From Tessaracoccus sp. MC1679 (GTDB lineage: Bacteria > Actinomycetota > Actinomycetes > Propionibacteriales > Propionibacteriaceae): DNA of 64,000 bases. The notes beneath the pieces were generated by a model. The model saw nothing but the letters and a program-made list of their open reading frames with translations. It did not search any database and was not told the DNA's origin. The DNA lies in assembly GCF_014164775.1 (NCBI RefSeq), contig NZ_JACJGB010000001.1:434001-498000 (forward strand). Reading direction: 5' to 3'. A program made the position numbers and the translations under genes. How positions within the stretch are numbered: position 1 is the first letter of the stretch; each line of letters opens with the position of its first letter. Below, one piece after another: positions 50,484 to 58,290 of the stretch.

Positions 50484-51334
50484 CGGAGACCCTCCCGCCA
50501 GGGATCCCCACCCTCGACGGTGAGATCCTCGTACTGGGACTCAGGCTCGACGAACGTCTCGTTGGCCACCTGCGACTCGCGGCGAGGGGCAGCGCCCGAG
50601 GGCGTCGGCGGGTACTGGTCGCCGAGGTGCGGCGTGGGATAGGAACCGGGCACCGCAGCCCCTGGGCGATACACGGGCGCGGGCTGCGCCCGGCTGCCTT
50701 CATCAGCCTTGGCTCCCTGCAGGCCGCGGTAGATGCGCGCACCGACGAACCCGACGCCGGCGGAGATGGCCAGGAACTGCCAGGGGTTGCGTGCGGCGTA
50801 GCGACGCACCGACTCCAGGACCTCGTCGGGCTGCCGGCTCTCCAGCCACGCGGCCGCGTCGTCGCTGAACCGCTGCGCCTTGTCCACATAGCCGGCGAGC
50901 ATGCCGTCCTGGTCCGCCTGTGACATGGACCGGAGCTCTCCACTCAACGAGCGGGCCAACTCCGCGACCATCTGCTGACCGGTCCCGGCCTGGGCCCGAA
51001 GCTCGTACACCGATTCGTCGAGCAGCCGCCGGCCTTGCGCCTTGGCCTCGTCGATGACCTCAGCGGCCTCCTGCTTGGCGGTGTCGACGACGTGGCCACC
51101 CGCATCCTTGGCGGTGTCGGTGACGGCCTTCGCCTCGTCCTGGGCCGTGGCCGCGACATCCTTGGCCCGGTCACCCGTATGAGAGGCGACCTCCTTGGCC
51201 TGGTCGGTGCCCTTCTGATCGGCGGAAGACCCGGTCCAGGTGGTTGCGCCGGACTGCCCTGGCACAGTGGGGGGCGCCACAGTTGCGCCGTACTCGCTCT
51301 GCCCACCGGCGGGTGTCTCATTCGGGTACGCCAT
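50480..51334 (-). CDS. LEA/apolipoprotein-like helical protein with one membrane segment
   Basis: A 284-residue protein of unknown family. A Gly/Ser/Pro-rich start (~45 residues) is followed by ~80 residues of Ala/Lys/Glu/Asp amphipathic repeats (DRAKDVAATAQDEAKAVTDT, similar to LEA or apolipoprotein helices). A conserved-looking central part has QMVAELARSLSGELRSMS and a membrane segment NPWQFLAISAGVGFVGARIY, and the tail is polar and Pro-rich. ATG 51334 has GGAGG 7 nt upstream. It is the first gene of the operon with the holin-like and DUF3618 genes. Two stress promoters lie upstream. It is probably a desiccation/membrane-protection type protein (inference). Confidence 0.75.
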   Translation of the reverse strand: MAYPNETPAGGQSEYGATVAPPTVPGQSGATTWTGSSADQKGTDQAKEVASHTGDRAKDVAATAQDEAKAVTDTAKDAGGHVVDTAKQEAAEVIDEAKAQGRRLLDESVYELRAQAGTGQQMVAELARSLSGELRSMSQADQDGMLAGYVDKAQRFSDDAAAWLESRQPDEVLESVRRYAARNPWQFLAISAGVGFVGARIYRGLQGAKADEGSRAQPAPVYRPGAAVPGSYPTPHLGDQYPPTPSGAAPRRESQVANETFVEPESQYEDLTVEGGDPWREGLR

Positions 51335-51391
51335 GGTGATCCTCCATTACGTTTCGGTCATGCGAGAGCTTGTGCTCTCCTGCACAGTCCT

Positions 51392-51415
51392 TACCCACAA
51401 TCGCGATGTCTAAAC
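51392..51415 (-). promoter_or_regulatory. SigB/SigF-like promoter P1 for the LEA-like/holin/DUF3618 operon
   Basis: Minus strand GTTT (51415-51412), 15 nt, GGGTA (51396-51392), ~58 nt before ATG 51334. Confidence 0.7.
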
Positions 51416-51490
51416 ATGGATCGAGCAAAGTGATCACGCCGGATAAGCCCATCGAACATTGGACAGGCGGAGCCAGTCAGCCCTATTACG

Positions 51491-51514
51491 TACCCACTTC
51501 CGCAGATTCTAAAC
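51491..51514 (-). promoter_or_regulatory. SigB/SigF-like promoter P2 upstream of the same operon
   Basis: Minus strand GTTT (51514-51511), 15 nt, GGGTA (51495-51491). It has identical spacing to P1 and lies ~100 bp farther upstream. Confidence 0.6.
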
Positions 51515-51553
51515 AGGGGCGATTCAGGGCGAAATACTCCCCCTGTCCACCTC

Positions 51554-51581
51554 TTGACAGCCGGGCCGATCGGACTAGCGT
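51554..51581 (+). promoter_or_regulatory. SigA-type promoter of the DUF892 gene
   Basis: TTGACA at 51554-51559, 16 nt, TAGCGT at 51576-51581. The ribosome-binding site AAAGGA lies before GTG 51621. Confidence 0.6.
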
Positions 51582-51620
51582 GGAGCACATTCCACACACC
51601 CCGAGAAAGGAACAGAAACC

Positions 51621-52121
51621 GTGGCTGAAAAGGATCTGGCCGCATTGTTCTTCGCAACCATGCGAGACATGTACTACGCCGAGCGACACATCCTCTCGTC
51701 ACTCCCCAAGTTGCAGGAGGCGGCGGTCTCCGACGAGCTGAAGGCGGCGCTCGAGCACCACCTCGGGGAGACCCAGGGGCAGATCGATCGCCTCGAGAAG
51801 GTCTTCGCCATGATCGATCGCAAGCCCACCAGCAAGCGCTGCGACGCCATCGACGGCATCCTGAAGGAGGGCGATGAGCACCTGGAGGAGTACCAGGGCA
51901 GCCCTGCCGCCGACGCCGCCCTCATCGCCTCGGCACAGGCTGTCGAGCACTACGAGATCACCCGCTACGGCACCATGCGACGGTGGGCCAAGATGCTCGG
52001 ACTCAACGACGGCTACGACCTCCTCACCCAGTCTCTCGAGGAGGAGTCGCGCACCGACGAGCTCCTCACCAAGATCGCCGAGACCGAAGCCAACGCCACG
52101 GCGGCGGCCGGCGGCGCCTAA
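51621..52121 (+). CDS. DUF892 (YciE/YciF-type) ferritin-like protein
   Basis: A 166-residue four-helix bundle protein. LFFATMRDMYYAERHIL gives the E-x-x-H pair of helix 1. Later helices carry LEHHLGETQGQIDRLEKVF (E and H ligands) and AVEHYEITRYGTM with another E-x-x-H-like set, so a di-iron site is plausible. Members are induced under osmotic and other stress in enterobacteria; the biochemical role is unclear. GTG 51621 is used, with AAAGGA ~10 nt upstream. It is divergent from the LEA-like operon across a 286-bp promoter region, and its stop overlaps the convergent ANTAR gene by 4 nt. Confidence 0.88.
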   Translation: MAEKDLAALFFATMRDMYYAERHILSSLPKLQEAAVSDELKAALEHHLGETQGQIDRLEKVFAMIDRKPTSKRCDAIDGILKEGDEHLEEYQGSPAADAALIASAQAVEHYEITRYGTMRRWAKMLGLNDGYDLLTQSLEEESRTDELLTKIAETEANATAAAGGA

Positions 52122-53539
52122 AGCGTCTCCGGGTCCGCGCCGGTCTCGATGACGAGCTCCGCCACGGCGCGGAGCTTCAGGTTTCGGTCCTGGCTGGCGC
52201 GCTTGAGCCGTTCGAAGGCGTCGGCCGGCGTCAGCCTGTGCCGCTCGACGAGAATGCCCACCGCCTGACCGATCAGGCGGTGGCTCTCGATCCCGCGGGC
52301 CATATGCTCCTGCCTGTCAGCGCTCTGCTGCGCGAGAATCAGGCGATCGACGGCTAGGCCGAAGGCCTGCGCGAGAAGGTCCGCCACGATCATCTCGTCG
52401 GGCCTGACCTGCCTGGGTCGCGGGAACTGGATCCACGCCCGGCAGTCGGCGAGGCTCGTCTGCGGGACGAGCAGGATGCCGGGCCGCAGGCTGACGCTGT
52501 CGGCGCTCGGACGTCCAGCGATGCCGGCGAGGACCTCCGGGGGCAGCTCGTCGGCCGACACCGTCGACCCACCGTGGAACAGGACAGGGCCTCCCAGGTC
52601 GATCTGGATGGTGCACCGCCCCACGAACAGCAACTCGAAGCCGTGGGTCGAGAGCCCCAGCAGGGTCGCGATGTCGTCCTCACCCGCGAAGCTCGCGCTG
52701 ACCTGCGCGGCGGCCGCGCGGCGACTCTCGGCCTCCTTCTGACGCGTGATGTCCCGGAACGTGCGGATGGTGGCAGTGAGGCCCGTTTCAGGATCCGTGA
52801 CCGAGGCGTCCGCCGCCGAGACCCAGAAGGGTCGACGCTCACAGTCGTAGAACATCGCCTCGCTGGCCCCCGATGACCCTTCCCGGGCCTCGAGGTGGCG
52901 CTGGGCGATCGCCGCTCTCTGCTCCGCGTCCTCCTCCTCGGTCGGCCACCACGGGTAGGGAGGCCGGAACGGTCCATCGGCCATCGTGTACCCGGACAAC
53001 TGGGAGAAAGCGGGGTTCATGTCCATGACGACGCCCGCCGCGTCGAAGATCAGCACGCCGTCGTGCAGCGAGGACAGAAGCGCGCGCCGCCACGCCGCGT
53101 CCAAGGAACGCTGCCGGGCCCTGGCCAGCGCGGCCGCGAGGCGGATTCGCAGTTGGGGAAGATCCACGGCGACCTCACCCGACTTCTCCGGCGGGTCATC
53201 GAGAAGGACCACCGCGCTCCCAGCCAGCGCCGGCTCGGCACGGAGGGCGCGAAGGAAGTCCAGGCCCGCGGACCAGCCTGCCAGATCCGCCAGGACGATC
53301 TCCGGGGGATTGGCCAGCAGAATGTCGATGGCGCCCTCGATATCGGTCACCGCGACGACGTCGTAGCTGTCATCCAGCGCACTGCTCAGCAGTTGCGCCC
53401 GCTGGGACCCCGGTTGGACGAGAGCCAGCCGTGCCCGCGGCGGTGCCACCAGCTCAGGATCCGGCACGAACATGTCGATGCCGACACGGGGCGCCGCTGA
53501 GGTCGGAGCCCCCTCTTCGCCACTGAGACCGAGGGTCAT
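52118..53539 (-). CDS. Pseudo-receiver / PAS / GAF-like / ANTAR regulator
   Basis: A 473-residue signalling protein. Residues ~35-135 look like a response-regulator receiver (IVLADLAG holds an Asp), but the N-terminal acidic pair and the downstream Lys are not evident. Residues ~145-270 are a PAS domain (LLSSLHDGVLIFDAAGVVMDMN, TFRDITRQKEAE). Residues ~285-400 resemble a GAF fold. Residues ~405-465 are an ANTAR domain (IGQAVGILVERHRLTPADAFERL). ANTAR domains bind paired RNA hairpins to prevent termination, so this is likely a ligand-gated antiterminator. The target RNA is unknown. Its context is the stress island. Confidence 0.85.
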   Translation of the reverse strand: MTLGLSGEEGAPTSAAPRVGIDMFVPDPELVAPPRARLALVQPGSQRAQLLSSALDDSYDVVAVTDIEGAIDILLANPPEIVLADLAGWSAGLDFLRALRAEPALAGSAVVLLDDPPEKSGEVAVDLPQLRIRLAAALARARQRSLDAAWRRALLSSLHDGVLIFDAAGVVMDMNPAFSQLSGYTMADGPFRPPYPWWPTEEEDAEQRAAIAQRHLEAREGSSGASEAMFYDCERRPFWVSAADASVTDPETGLTATIRTFRDITRQKEAESRRAAAAQVSASFAGEDDIATLLGLSTHGFELLFVGRCTIQIDLGGPVLFHGGSTVSADELPPEVLAGIAGRPSADSVSLRPGILLVPQTSLADCRAWIQFPRPRQVRPDEMIVADLLAQAFGLAVDRLILAQQSADRQEHMARGIESHRLIGQAVGILVERHRLTPADAFERLKRASQDRNLKLRAVAELVIETGADPETL

Positions 53540-53644
53540 TCGAGGTTCCTCTGGGTGAGGCGACGGCGTGGGTCGCCGTACTTTCGCACACTAGCGGAGG
53601 AGGAGGGCCAAGGGCAGCCAGCGATCAGGAGGCCCGGCTCAATT

Positions 53645-54016
53645 TCACTCCCCGCGCTTCTCCGCGTCCGGCGGCTCGGCCGCCGGACCTGGCGCCAGGT
53701 AGTCGTCGAGGATCTCCTCCAGCAACCCGGCCTCGATCACGAAGTCCAATGAATCCCGGCGAACCATCTCCAGGAAGGCGATGGACGCGGCGATGGCCCT
53801 CTGGGAACGCGCGGCCTTGCCATTCCAGGTGCCGCCGAGGGGGCCGCGCGGCGCCACGAGCCGTTCGGGGTCAGCGTGGACGGCCAGGAGCCGCCTCAGG
53901 GTGTCGAAGGCCGCGTCCCTGCTCTGCGGGACGCCGACGCGCACTTGGTGAAGCACCTCCGCCAGTGGCGGGTGCACCTCAGCGAGCGCCTCAGGTTCAG
54001 GGGGTGTTGTCACCAT
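53645..54016 (-). CDS. Small helical protein of unknown function
   Basis: A 123-residue protein not assigned to a family. It is predicted mostly helical: EALAEVHPPLAEVLHQVRVG, AAFDTLRRLLAVHADPERLV, and QRAIAASIAFLEMVRRDSLDFVIEAGLLEEILDDYL, with an acidic tail. The spacing of the first helices recalls a hemerythrin-like bundle, but the full set of His/Glu iron ligands is absent, so I do not claim it. ATG 54016 is chosen because AGGTGG precedes it; open frame upstream is Cys/Arg-rich and unlikely. It lies between the ANTAR and CsbD genes. Confidence 0.55.
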   Translation of the reverse strand: MVTTPPEPEALAEVHPPLAEVLHQVRVGVPQSRDAAFDTLRRLLAVHADPERLVAPRGPLGGTWNGKAARSQRAIAASIAFLEMVRRDSLDFVIEAGLLEEILDDYLAPGPAAEPPDAEKRGE

Positions 54017-54083
54017 GCCACCTGCAATCCACAGACGGGGCGAGCCCACATCGATGCGCCGTACTCCGCTCCGGACACAGCAA

Positions 54084-54109
54084 CGGCCGACCACGTGAGT
54101 GGCCGGCCG
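54084..54109 (-). terminator. Hairpin between csbD-like gene and the next minus-strand gene
   Basis: 11-bp stem (54084-54094 / 54099-54109), loop GTGA, one mismatch that becomes a G-U pair on minus-strand RNA. It is probably the terminator of the CsbD transcript. Confidence 0.5.
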
Positions 54110-54160
54110 CGCTTTCGCCTTGATGCGAAGTCAGACTGAATAAGCTCGCCCGGGGGGGCT

Positions 54161-54331
54161 CTACTTGAAGACGTCCTTGATCTTCTCGCCGGCCTGCTTC
54201 ACATCGGCCGACGCCTGATCGGCGTGTCCCTCAGCCTCGAGTCGTTCGTTGTCGGTCGCCTTGCCGACGCCCTCCTTGACCTTCCCGGCCGCTTCCTGGG
54301 CTGCATTGCTGATCTTGTCGTCGACTCCCAT
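54161..54331 (-). CDS. CsbD family stress protein
   Basis: A 56-residue protein. The CsbD pattern is complete: DKISNAAQEAAGKVKEGVGKAT (core GKVKEGVGK), DNERLEAEGHADQ, and K-x-x-x-K-I-K-D at the end. CsbD-like proteins are abundant, SigB-controlled small proteins of unknown biochemical role. ATG 54331 has GAGGAGG 5-6 nt upstream. A GTTT-N15-GGGTA promoter lies ~35 nt upstream, direct support for stress-sigma control. In-frame sequence farther upstream belongs to the antisense of the E2 gene end. Confidence 0.92.
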   Translation of the reverse strand: MGVDDKISNAAQEAAGKVKEGVGKATDNERLEAEGHADQASADVKQAGEKIKDVFK

Positions 54332-54365
54332 GATTCCTCCTCGTAGTGGGTTGGTAGTAGTGACG

Positions 54366-54389
54366 TACCCACAATCCGGCCGACTAAAC
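54366..54389 (-). promoter_or_regulatory. SigB/SigF-like promoter of the CsbD gene
   Basis: Minus strand GTTT (54389-54386), 15 nt, GGGTA (54370-54366) followed by CGT. It has the same spacing and same flanking A after GTTT as the two promoters near 51400-51510. Confidence 0.7.
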
Positions 54390-54408
54390 AGCATCGACCG
54401 GAACGCGC

Positions 54409-55971
54409 TCAATAAAGCAGCGCCAAGGCCGGCTCCTGAAGAATGGAGGCCACGTCGTGCAGGAACCGCGATCCCTGCTCTCCGTCGACGATCCGATGAT
54501 CGAAAGCCACCGCCAACGTGGTGACCCATCTGGGCACGACGCGCTCGTCGGCCCCGGTGCCCACGACCCACGGGCGTCGCTCGATGGAGCCCATGCAGAA
54601 GATGGCTGACTCGTCGCCGTTGATGATGGGGGTGCCCGCATCGATGCCGAAGACGCCGACGTTGGTGATGGTGAAGGTGCCGTTCGAGTAGTCGCCGGGT
54701 TGGAGCTTCCCCTCGCGCGACACCTGAACCAGCTGAGTCACCGCCTGGCACAGCTGCAGCAGGCTCAGATCCTGGGCGGACTTGATGTTGGGCACCATGA
54801 GTCCGCGGGGTGTGGCGGCCGCGATGCCCAGGTTCACGTCGCCGTAGTAGACGATCTCCTGCCGCTCCTCATCCCACGACGAGTTCAGCTCCGGATTGCG
54901 CGCAAGGGCCAGGCAGATGGCCTTGGCGTAGACCAGCAGCGGCGACACCCTCAGGCCCGTGAACTCGCGGCGACCCTTGAGCGTCTCGACGAAGTCCATC
55001 GTGGCGCTGACATCGACGGTGATCCACTCGGTGACGTGCACATGTGTCTGGCTGGAGCGCACCATGTTCTCCGCCGTCGCCTTCCGGACGCCCTTGATGG
55101 GGACACGGCGCTCGGCGCGGCCCTGCCGCGGGTTGGAGCCCCCGAGCCCCTCCGTCGGCCCGAATCCGCCGCCGAAGCTGGACCCTCTGAACGAGGTCCC
55201 CGCGTGCGCCTGCCCAGAAGCACCACCTGCAGCCTCGCCGAGCCTCGGCTCGGCTTGGAAAGCCGCCTGATCGTTGAGAATGCGCCCCTGCTTGGGCTGC
55301 TCGTCGAGGTAGCGGAATGCGGCGGCGGCCTCCACGTCGCGGCGGGTGATCGTGCCCTCCGGCCCGGTGCCCACCACCGTGCCCAGGTCCACGCCGAGAT
55401 CCATCGCATACTTGCGCACCGGAGGCTTCGCCCGCGACGATCCATGATCCGAGGCCAACACCAACTGGGACTCCGACGGCGCCCGTCCCGGCGCCGGCAG
55501 CGGATCTCCGGAGGCCTGGGCGTGGACCGCCCCCGCGGGGTGCACCTCGTCCGCCCGGCGCCCCGGCTCGTGGTGCCCGTAGGCCGCGGACATCGCCTCG
55601 GCCACCGAGGCCTTGTCCGCACCCTGCCCCCGACGACGACGTCGCGCGGGTCCCGGATCGGATGGCCCATAACCCACCAGGTTGGGGCCGGCCTCAGCAG
55701 GCGCCTCCTCAGTGGGCGCCTCATCGCCGCTCACACCGTCGTCGATCTCCACGATGGGGCTCCCGACCTCCACCGTCGTGCCCTCCGCCACCAGCAGTTC
55801 GGTCACGGTTCCGGCGAACGGTGAGGGGAGCTCGACGAGTGACTTGGCCGTCTCGATCTCCACCAGCACGTCGTTGACGTCGATCACGTCACCGGCCGCG
55901 ACCCTCCACGCCACGATCTCCGCCTCGAGCAGGCCCTCGCCCGGATCCGGTAGCAGGAATTGATGCTTCAT
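54409..55971 (-). CDS. bkdC: Dihydrolipoamide acyltransferase (E2) of a 2-oxoacid dehydrogenase complex
   Basis: A 520-residue E2. The N-terminal lipoyl domain (residues 1-80) has Lys43 in EIETAKS as the lipoylated residue. A Pro/Ala/Gly-rich linker follows, then the E1/E3-binding domain (PVRKYAMDLGVDLG...EGTITRRDVEAA), a second linker, and the catalytic domain with FDHRIVDGEQG (His/Asp) near the C-terminus. It transfers acyl groups to CoA. Gene order E1alpha-E1beta-E2 on one strand, with 9 nt to E1beta, indicates an operon. A branched-chain complex is favoured because E1 is heterodimeric; a pyruvate complex is possible. No E3 gene is in the window. Confidence 0.9.
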   Translation of the reverse strand: MKHQFLLPDPGEGLLEAEIVAWRVAAGDVIDVNDVLVEIETAKSLVELPSPFAGTVTELLVAEGTTVEVGSPIVEIDDGVSGDEAPTEEAPAEAGPNLVGYGPSDPGPARRRRRGQGADKASVAEAMSAAYGHHEPGRRADEVHPAGAVHAQASGDPLPAPGRAPSESQLVLASDHGSSRAKPPVRKYAMDLGVDLGTVVGTGPEGTITRRDVEAAAAFRYLDEQPKQGRILNDQAAFQAEPRLGEAAGGASGQAHAGTSFRGSSFGGGFGPTEGLGGSNPRQGRAERRVPIKGVRKATAENMVRSSQTHVHVTEWITVDVSATMDFVETLKGRREFTGLRVSPLLVYAKAICLALARNPELNSSWDEERQEIVYYGDVNLGIAAATPRGLMVPNIKSAQDLSLLQLCQAVTQLVQVSREGKLQPGDYSNGTFTITNVGVFGIDAGTPIINGDESAIFCMGSIERRPWVVGTGADERVVPRWVTTLAVAFDHRIVDGEQGSRFLHDVASILQEPALALLY

Positions 55972-55980
55972 CTCAGGCTC

Positions 55981-56958
55981 CTAGTAGGCGAGCGAACGGT
56001 CGACGGCGTCAAGGATCCGGTCCACACTCGGAAGGTACTCCTCCTCCACCCTGGCCGGCGGATACGGCATGTCGTAGCCGGCCACCCGCTGCACCGGGGC
56101 CTCCATCACGTAGAACAGGTCCTCGTGCAGCTTGGCCGCGATCTCCGCGCCCAGCCCCAGCGTCTTCGGCGCCTCGTGCACGACGACGGCGCGCCGCGTG
56201 CGCCTCACCGACGACTCGATGGTGACCCAGTCGATGGGGCTCAGCGTGCGCAGGTCCACCACCTCCAGGGACGTCCCCTCCTCGGCTGCGAGCACCGCGG
56301 CATCCAGGCAGGTCCTGACCATCGGCCCGTAGGCGAGGAGCGTGGCGTCCGTGCCGTAGCGCACCACCTGCGCCTGGTGCATCGGAGCCGGGCGGGCCGA
56401 GAAGTTGACGGTGTCCTTGACGTGGTAGCGCCGCTTCGGCTCGAAGAACACCACGGGGTCATCAGAGGCGATGGCCTGCTGGATCATCCAGTACGCGTCG
56501 TTGGCGTTCGAGCACGTGACCACCTTGAGCCCGGGGGTGTGCGCGAAGTAGGCCTCGGGCGACTCCGAGTGGTGCTCGATGGCCCCGATCCCACCGCCGT
56601 AGGGGATCCGGATCACCATGGGCATCCTGGTGTGTCCCCCGGTGCGCACGTGCAGCTTTGCCACCTGCGTGACGATCTGGGAGAAGCCGGGGAAGACGAA
56701 GCCGTCGAACTGGATCTCCAGCACCGGCCGGTAGCCGCGCATGCAGAGACCCACAGCGGTGCCGATGATGCCCGACTCGGCCAGCGGCGAGTCGACCACG
56801 CGATTCTCCCCGAACTCCTGCTGCAGGCCCTCGGTGATCCGGAAGACGCCGCCGAGCTTGCCGATGTCCTCACCGGCGAGCAGCACCTTGGGGTCAGCCT
56901 GCAGGGCGCGCCGCAACCCACGGTTGAGGGCCTTGGCCATGGTCAGGGTCTCGCTCAC
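55981..56958 (-). CDS. bkdB: 2-oxoacid dehydrogenase E1 beta subunit
   Basis: A 325-residue transketolase-like beta subunit. TMAKALNRGLRRALQADPKVLLAGEDIG (core LLAGEDIG), RVVDSPLAESGIIGTAVG, QFDGFVFPGFSQIVTQVAK and IEHHSESPEAYFAHTPGLKVV (core HHSES, PGLKVV) are standard; the GEDIG Glu activates TPP. GTG 56958 is set by the 4-nt overlap with the E1alpha stop (GTGA) and by the domain start. It works with E1alpha to decarboxylate the 2-oxoacid and acylate the E2 lipoyl group. Confidence 0.92.
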   Translation of the reverse strand: MSETLTMAKALNRGLRRALQADPKVLLAGEDIGKLGGVFRITEGLQQEFGENRVVDSPLAESGIIGTAVGLCMRGYRPVLEIQFDGFVFPGFSQIVTQVAKLHVRTGGHTRMPMVIRIPYGGGIGAIEHHSESPEAYFAHTPGLKVVTCSNANDAYWMIQQAIASDDPVVFFEPKRRYHVKDTVNFSARPAPMHQAQVVRYGTDATLLAYGPMVRTCLDAAVLAAEEGTSLEVVDLRTLSPIDWVTIESSVRRTRRAVVVHEAPKTLGLGAEIAAKLHEDLFYVMEAPVQRVAGYDMPYPPARVEEEYLPSVDRILDAVDRSLAY

Positions 56959-58052
56959 GCGTCCTCCCCGAAGCTCGCGGCGAACTCGGCGTACTCGCGG
57001 CGCTGCGCCTCCAGCGCGACGGTGGGCTCGGCATAGACCGTGGCGAACAGCTTGTCCATGGTGGTGTTCTCCATCAGGGGGATCGACGCCCGGGCGGCGG
57101 CCCCCAACTCCTTGGCCTCGGCGTCGACGCCGGCGAACCACTCGTCGTCGACGGCGCCCTCCGCGCGGAGATAGGTGGTGAGGCGGGCGATGGGGTCGCG
57201 GCCGCGCCACTCCTCCTCGTCGGACCGCTCGCGGTACTTGGTGGGGTCGTCGGAGGTGGTGTGGGCGCCCATCCGATAAGTGAAGGCCTCGATGAAGGCC
57301 GGCCCCTCGCCGGCGCGGGCCCGGGCCATCGCCCAGTCGGTGACGGCCTTCACGGCCAGCACGTCGTTGCCGTCCACCTGCACGCCGGGGAAGCCGAACC
57401 CCTGGGCGCGCTGGAACAGGGGGATGCGCGACTGCAGCGCGATGGGCTCCGAGATGGCCCACTGGTTGTTCTGGCAGAAGAACACCACCGGCGCGTTGTA
57501 GGAGGCGGCGAACACGTAGGCCTCGTTGACGTCGCCCTGGCTGGCGGCGCCGTCGCCGTGGTAGACGATGACGCCGGCGTTCTTCTCGTCGTCGTGGTTG
57601 CCGACGGCGCCGTCGAGCTGCAGGCCCATCGCGTAGCCGGTGGCGTGCAGCGCCTGGCAGCCGATGACTATCTGGTAGTTCTTGAAGGTGTCCAGCTTCT
57701 CCCAGTAGCCGCCGTTGGTGCCGCGGAACAGCGACAGCATGTTGGTGAGCGGGACGCCGAGCACCATGGCGACGGCGTGCTCACGGTAGGACGGGAACAC
57801 CACGTCGGCGGGGCGGAGTGCGTGGGCCGAGCCCACCTGGGCGGCCTCCTGCCCGATCAGCGGGGTCCACAGGCCCAGCTCGCCGTGCCGCTGGAGGGCG
57901 GTGGCCTCGGCGTCGAAGCGCCGGGCGAGGACCATGTCGCGGAGGTAGCCGACGAGGTCCGCGGTGGTGCCGGTGAACTCGAAGTCGTCGTGACTCACGC
58001 GTCGACCCTCAGGGGTCAGCAGCTGCACCATGTCCTGGCTTTGACCGCGCAC
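56955..58052 (-). CDS. bkdA: 2-oxoacid dehydrogenase E1 alpha subunit
   Basis: A 365-residue TPP-dependent subunit. TPLIGQEAAQVGSA, FPSYREHAV, the TPP motif GDGAASQGDVNEA...NNQWAISEP, and the phosphorylation-loop-like YRMGAHTTSDDP are all present. It is the first gene of the operon; GTG 58052 has AGGAGG 4-5 nt upstream. Branched-chain type (BkdA) is favoured over pyruvate type by the SYREHAVAMVLG segment and by the bkdABC order, with moderate confidence. Confidence 0.9.
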   Translation of the reverse strand: MRGQSQDMVQLLTPEGRRVSHDDFEFTGTTADLVGYLRDMVLARRFDAEATALQRHGELGLWTPLIGQEAAQVGSAHALRPADVVFPSYREHAVAMVLGVPLTNMLSLFRGTNGGYWEKLDTFKNYQIVIGCQALHATGYAMGLQLDGAVGNHDDEKNAGVIVYHGDGAASQGDVNEAYVFAASYNAPVVFFCQNNQWAISEPIALQSRIPLFQRAQGFGFPGVQVDGNDVLAVKAVTDWAMARARAGEGPAFIEAFTYRMGAHTTSDDPTKYRERSDEEEWRGRDPIARLTTYLRAEGAVDDEWFAGVDAEAKELGAAARASIPLMENTTMDKLFATVYAEPTVALEAQRREYAEFAASFGEDA

Positions 58053-58130
58053 GCGGCCTCCTCTCCACTAACTTACGCATCCGTAGCTTACGTCTTGGGC
58101 GCCTCGAAAGGGACTCCAGCGGCAGACCCC

Positions 58131-58282
58131 TCGCTGGCTCAGGAGCGAGGAGCGCAGCGACGAGCCTCGAAGCCCAAGAGAAGTGACGTTGTCAGCTCGC
58201 GTTTCTGAGGCTTCGAGGCCGCTGCGCGGCACCTCAGCCAGCGGGAAAGGGAGCGAGGCCGCTGCGCGGCACCTCAGCCAGC
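58131..58282. repeat. REP-like direct and inverted repeats between bkd operon and argF
   Basis: A 29-nt unit (CGAGGCCGCTGCGCGGCACC..., 58214-58242) recurs at 58254-58282 with a 40-bp period. An inverted, diverged partner CTGGCTCAGGAGCGAGGAGC... lies at about 58134-58170. The ~150-bp block encodes nothing and looks like repetitive extragenic palindromes. Confidence 0.75.
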
Positions 58283-58290
58283 AGAGGAGG

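Noticed and set aside
53645-54016. Hemerythrin assignment for the small helical protein
   Set aside because: Helix spacing is suggestive but the His/Glu ligand set is incomplete.
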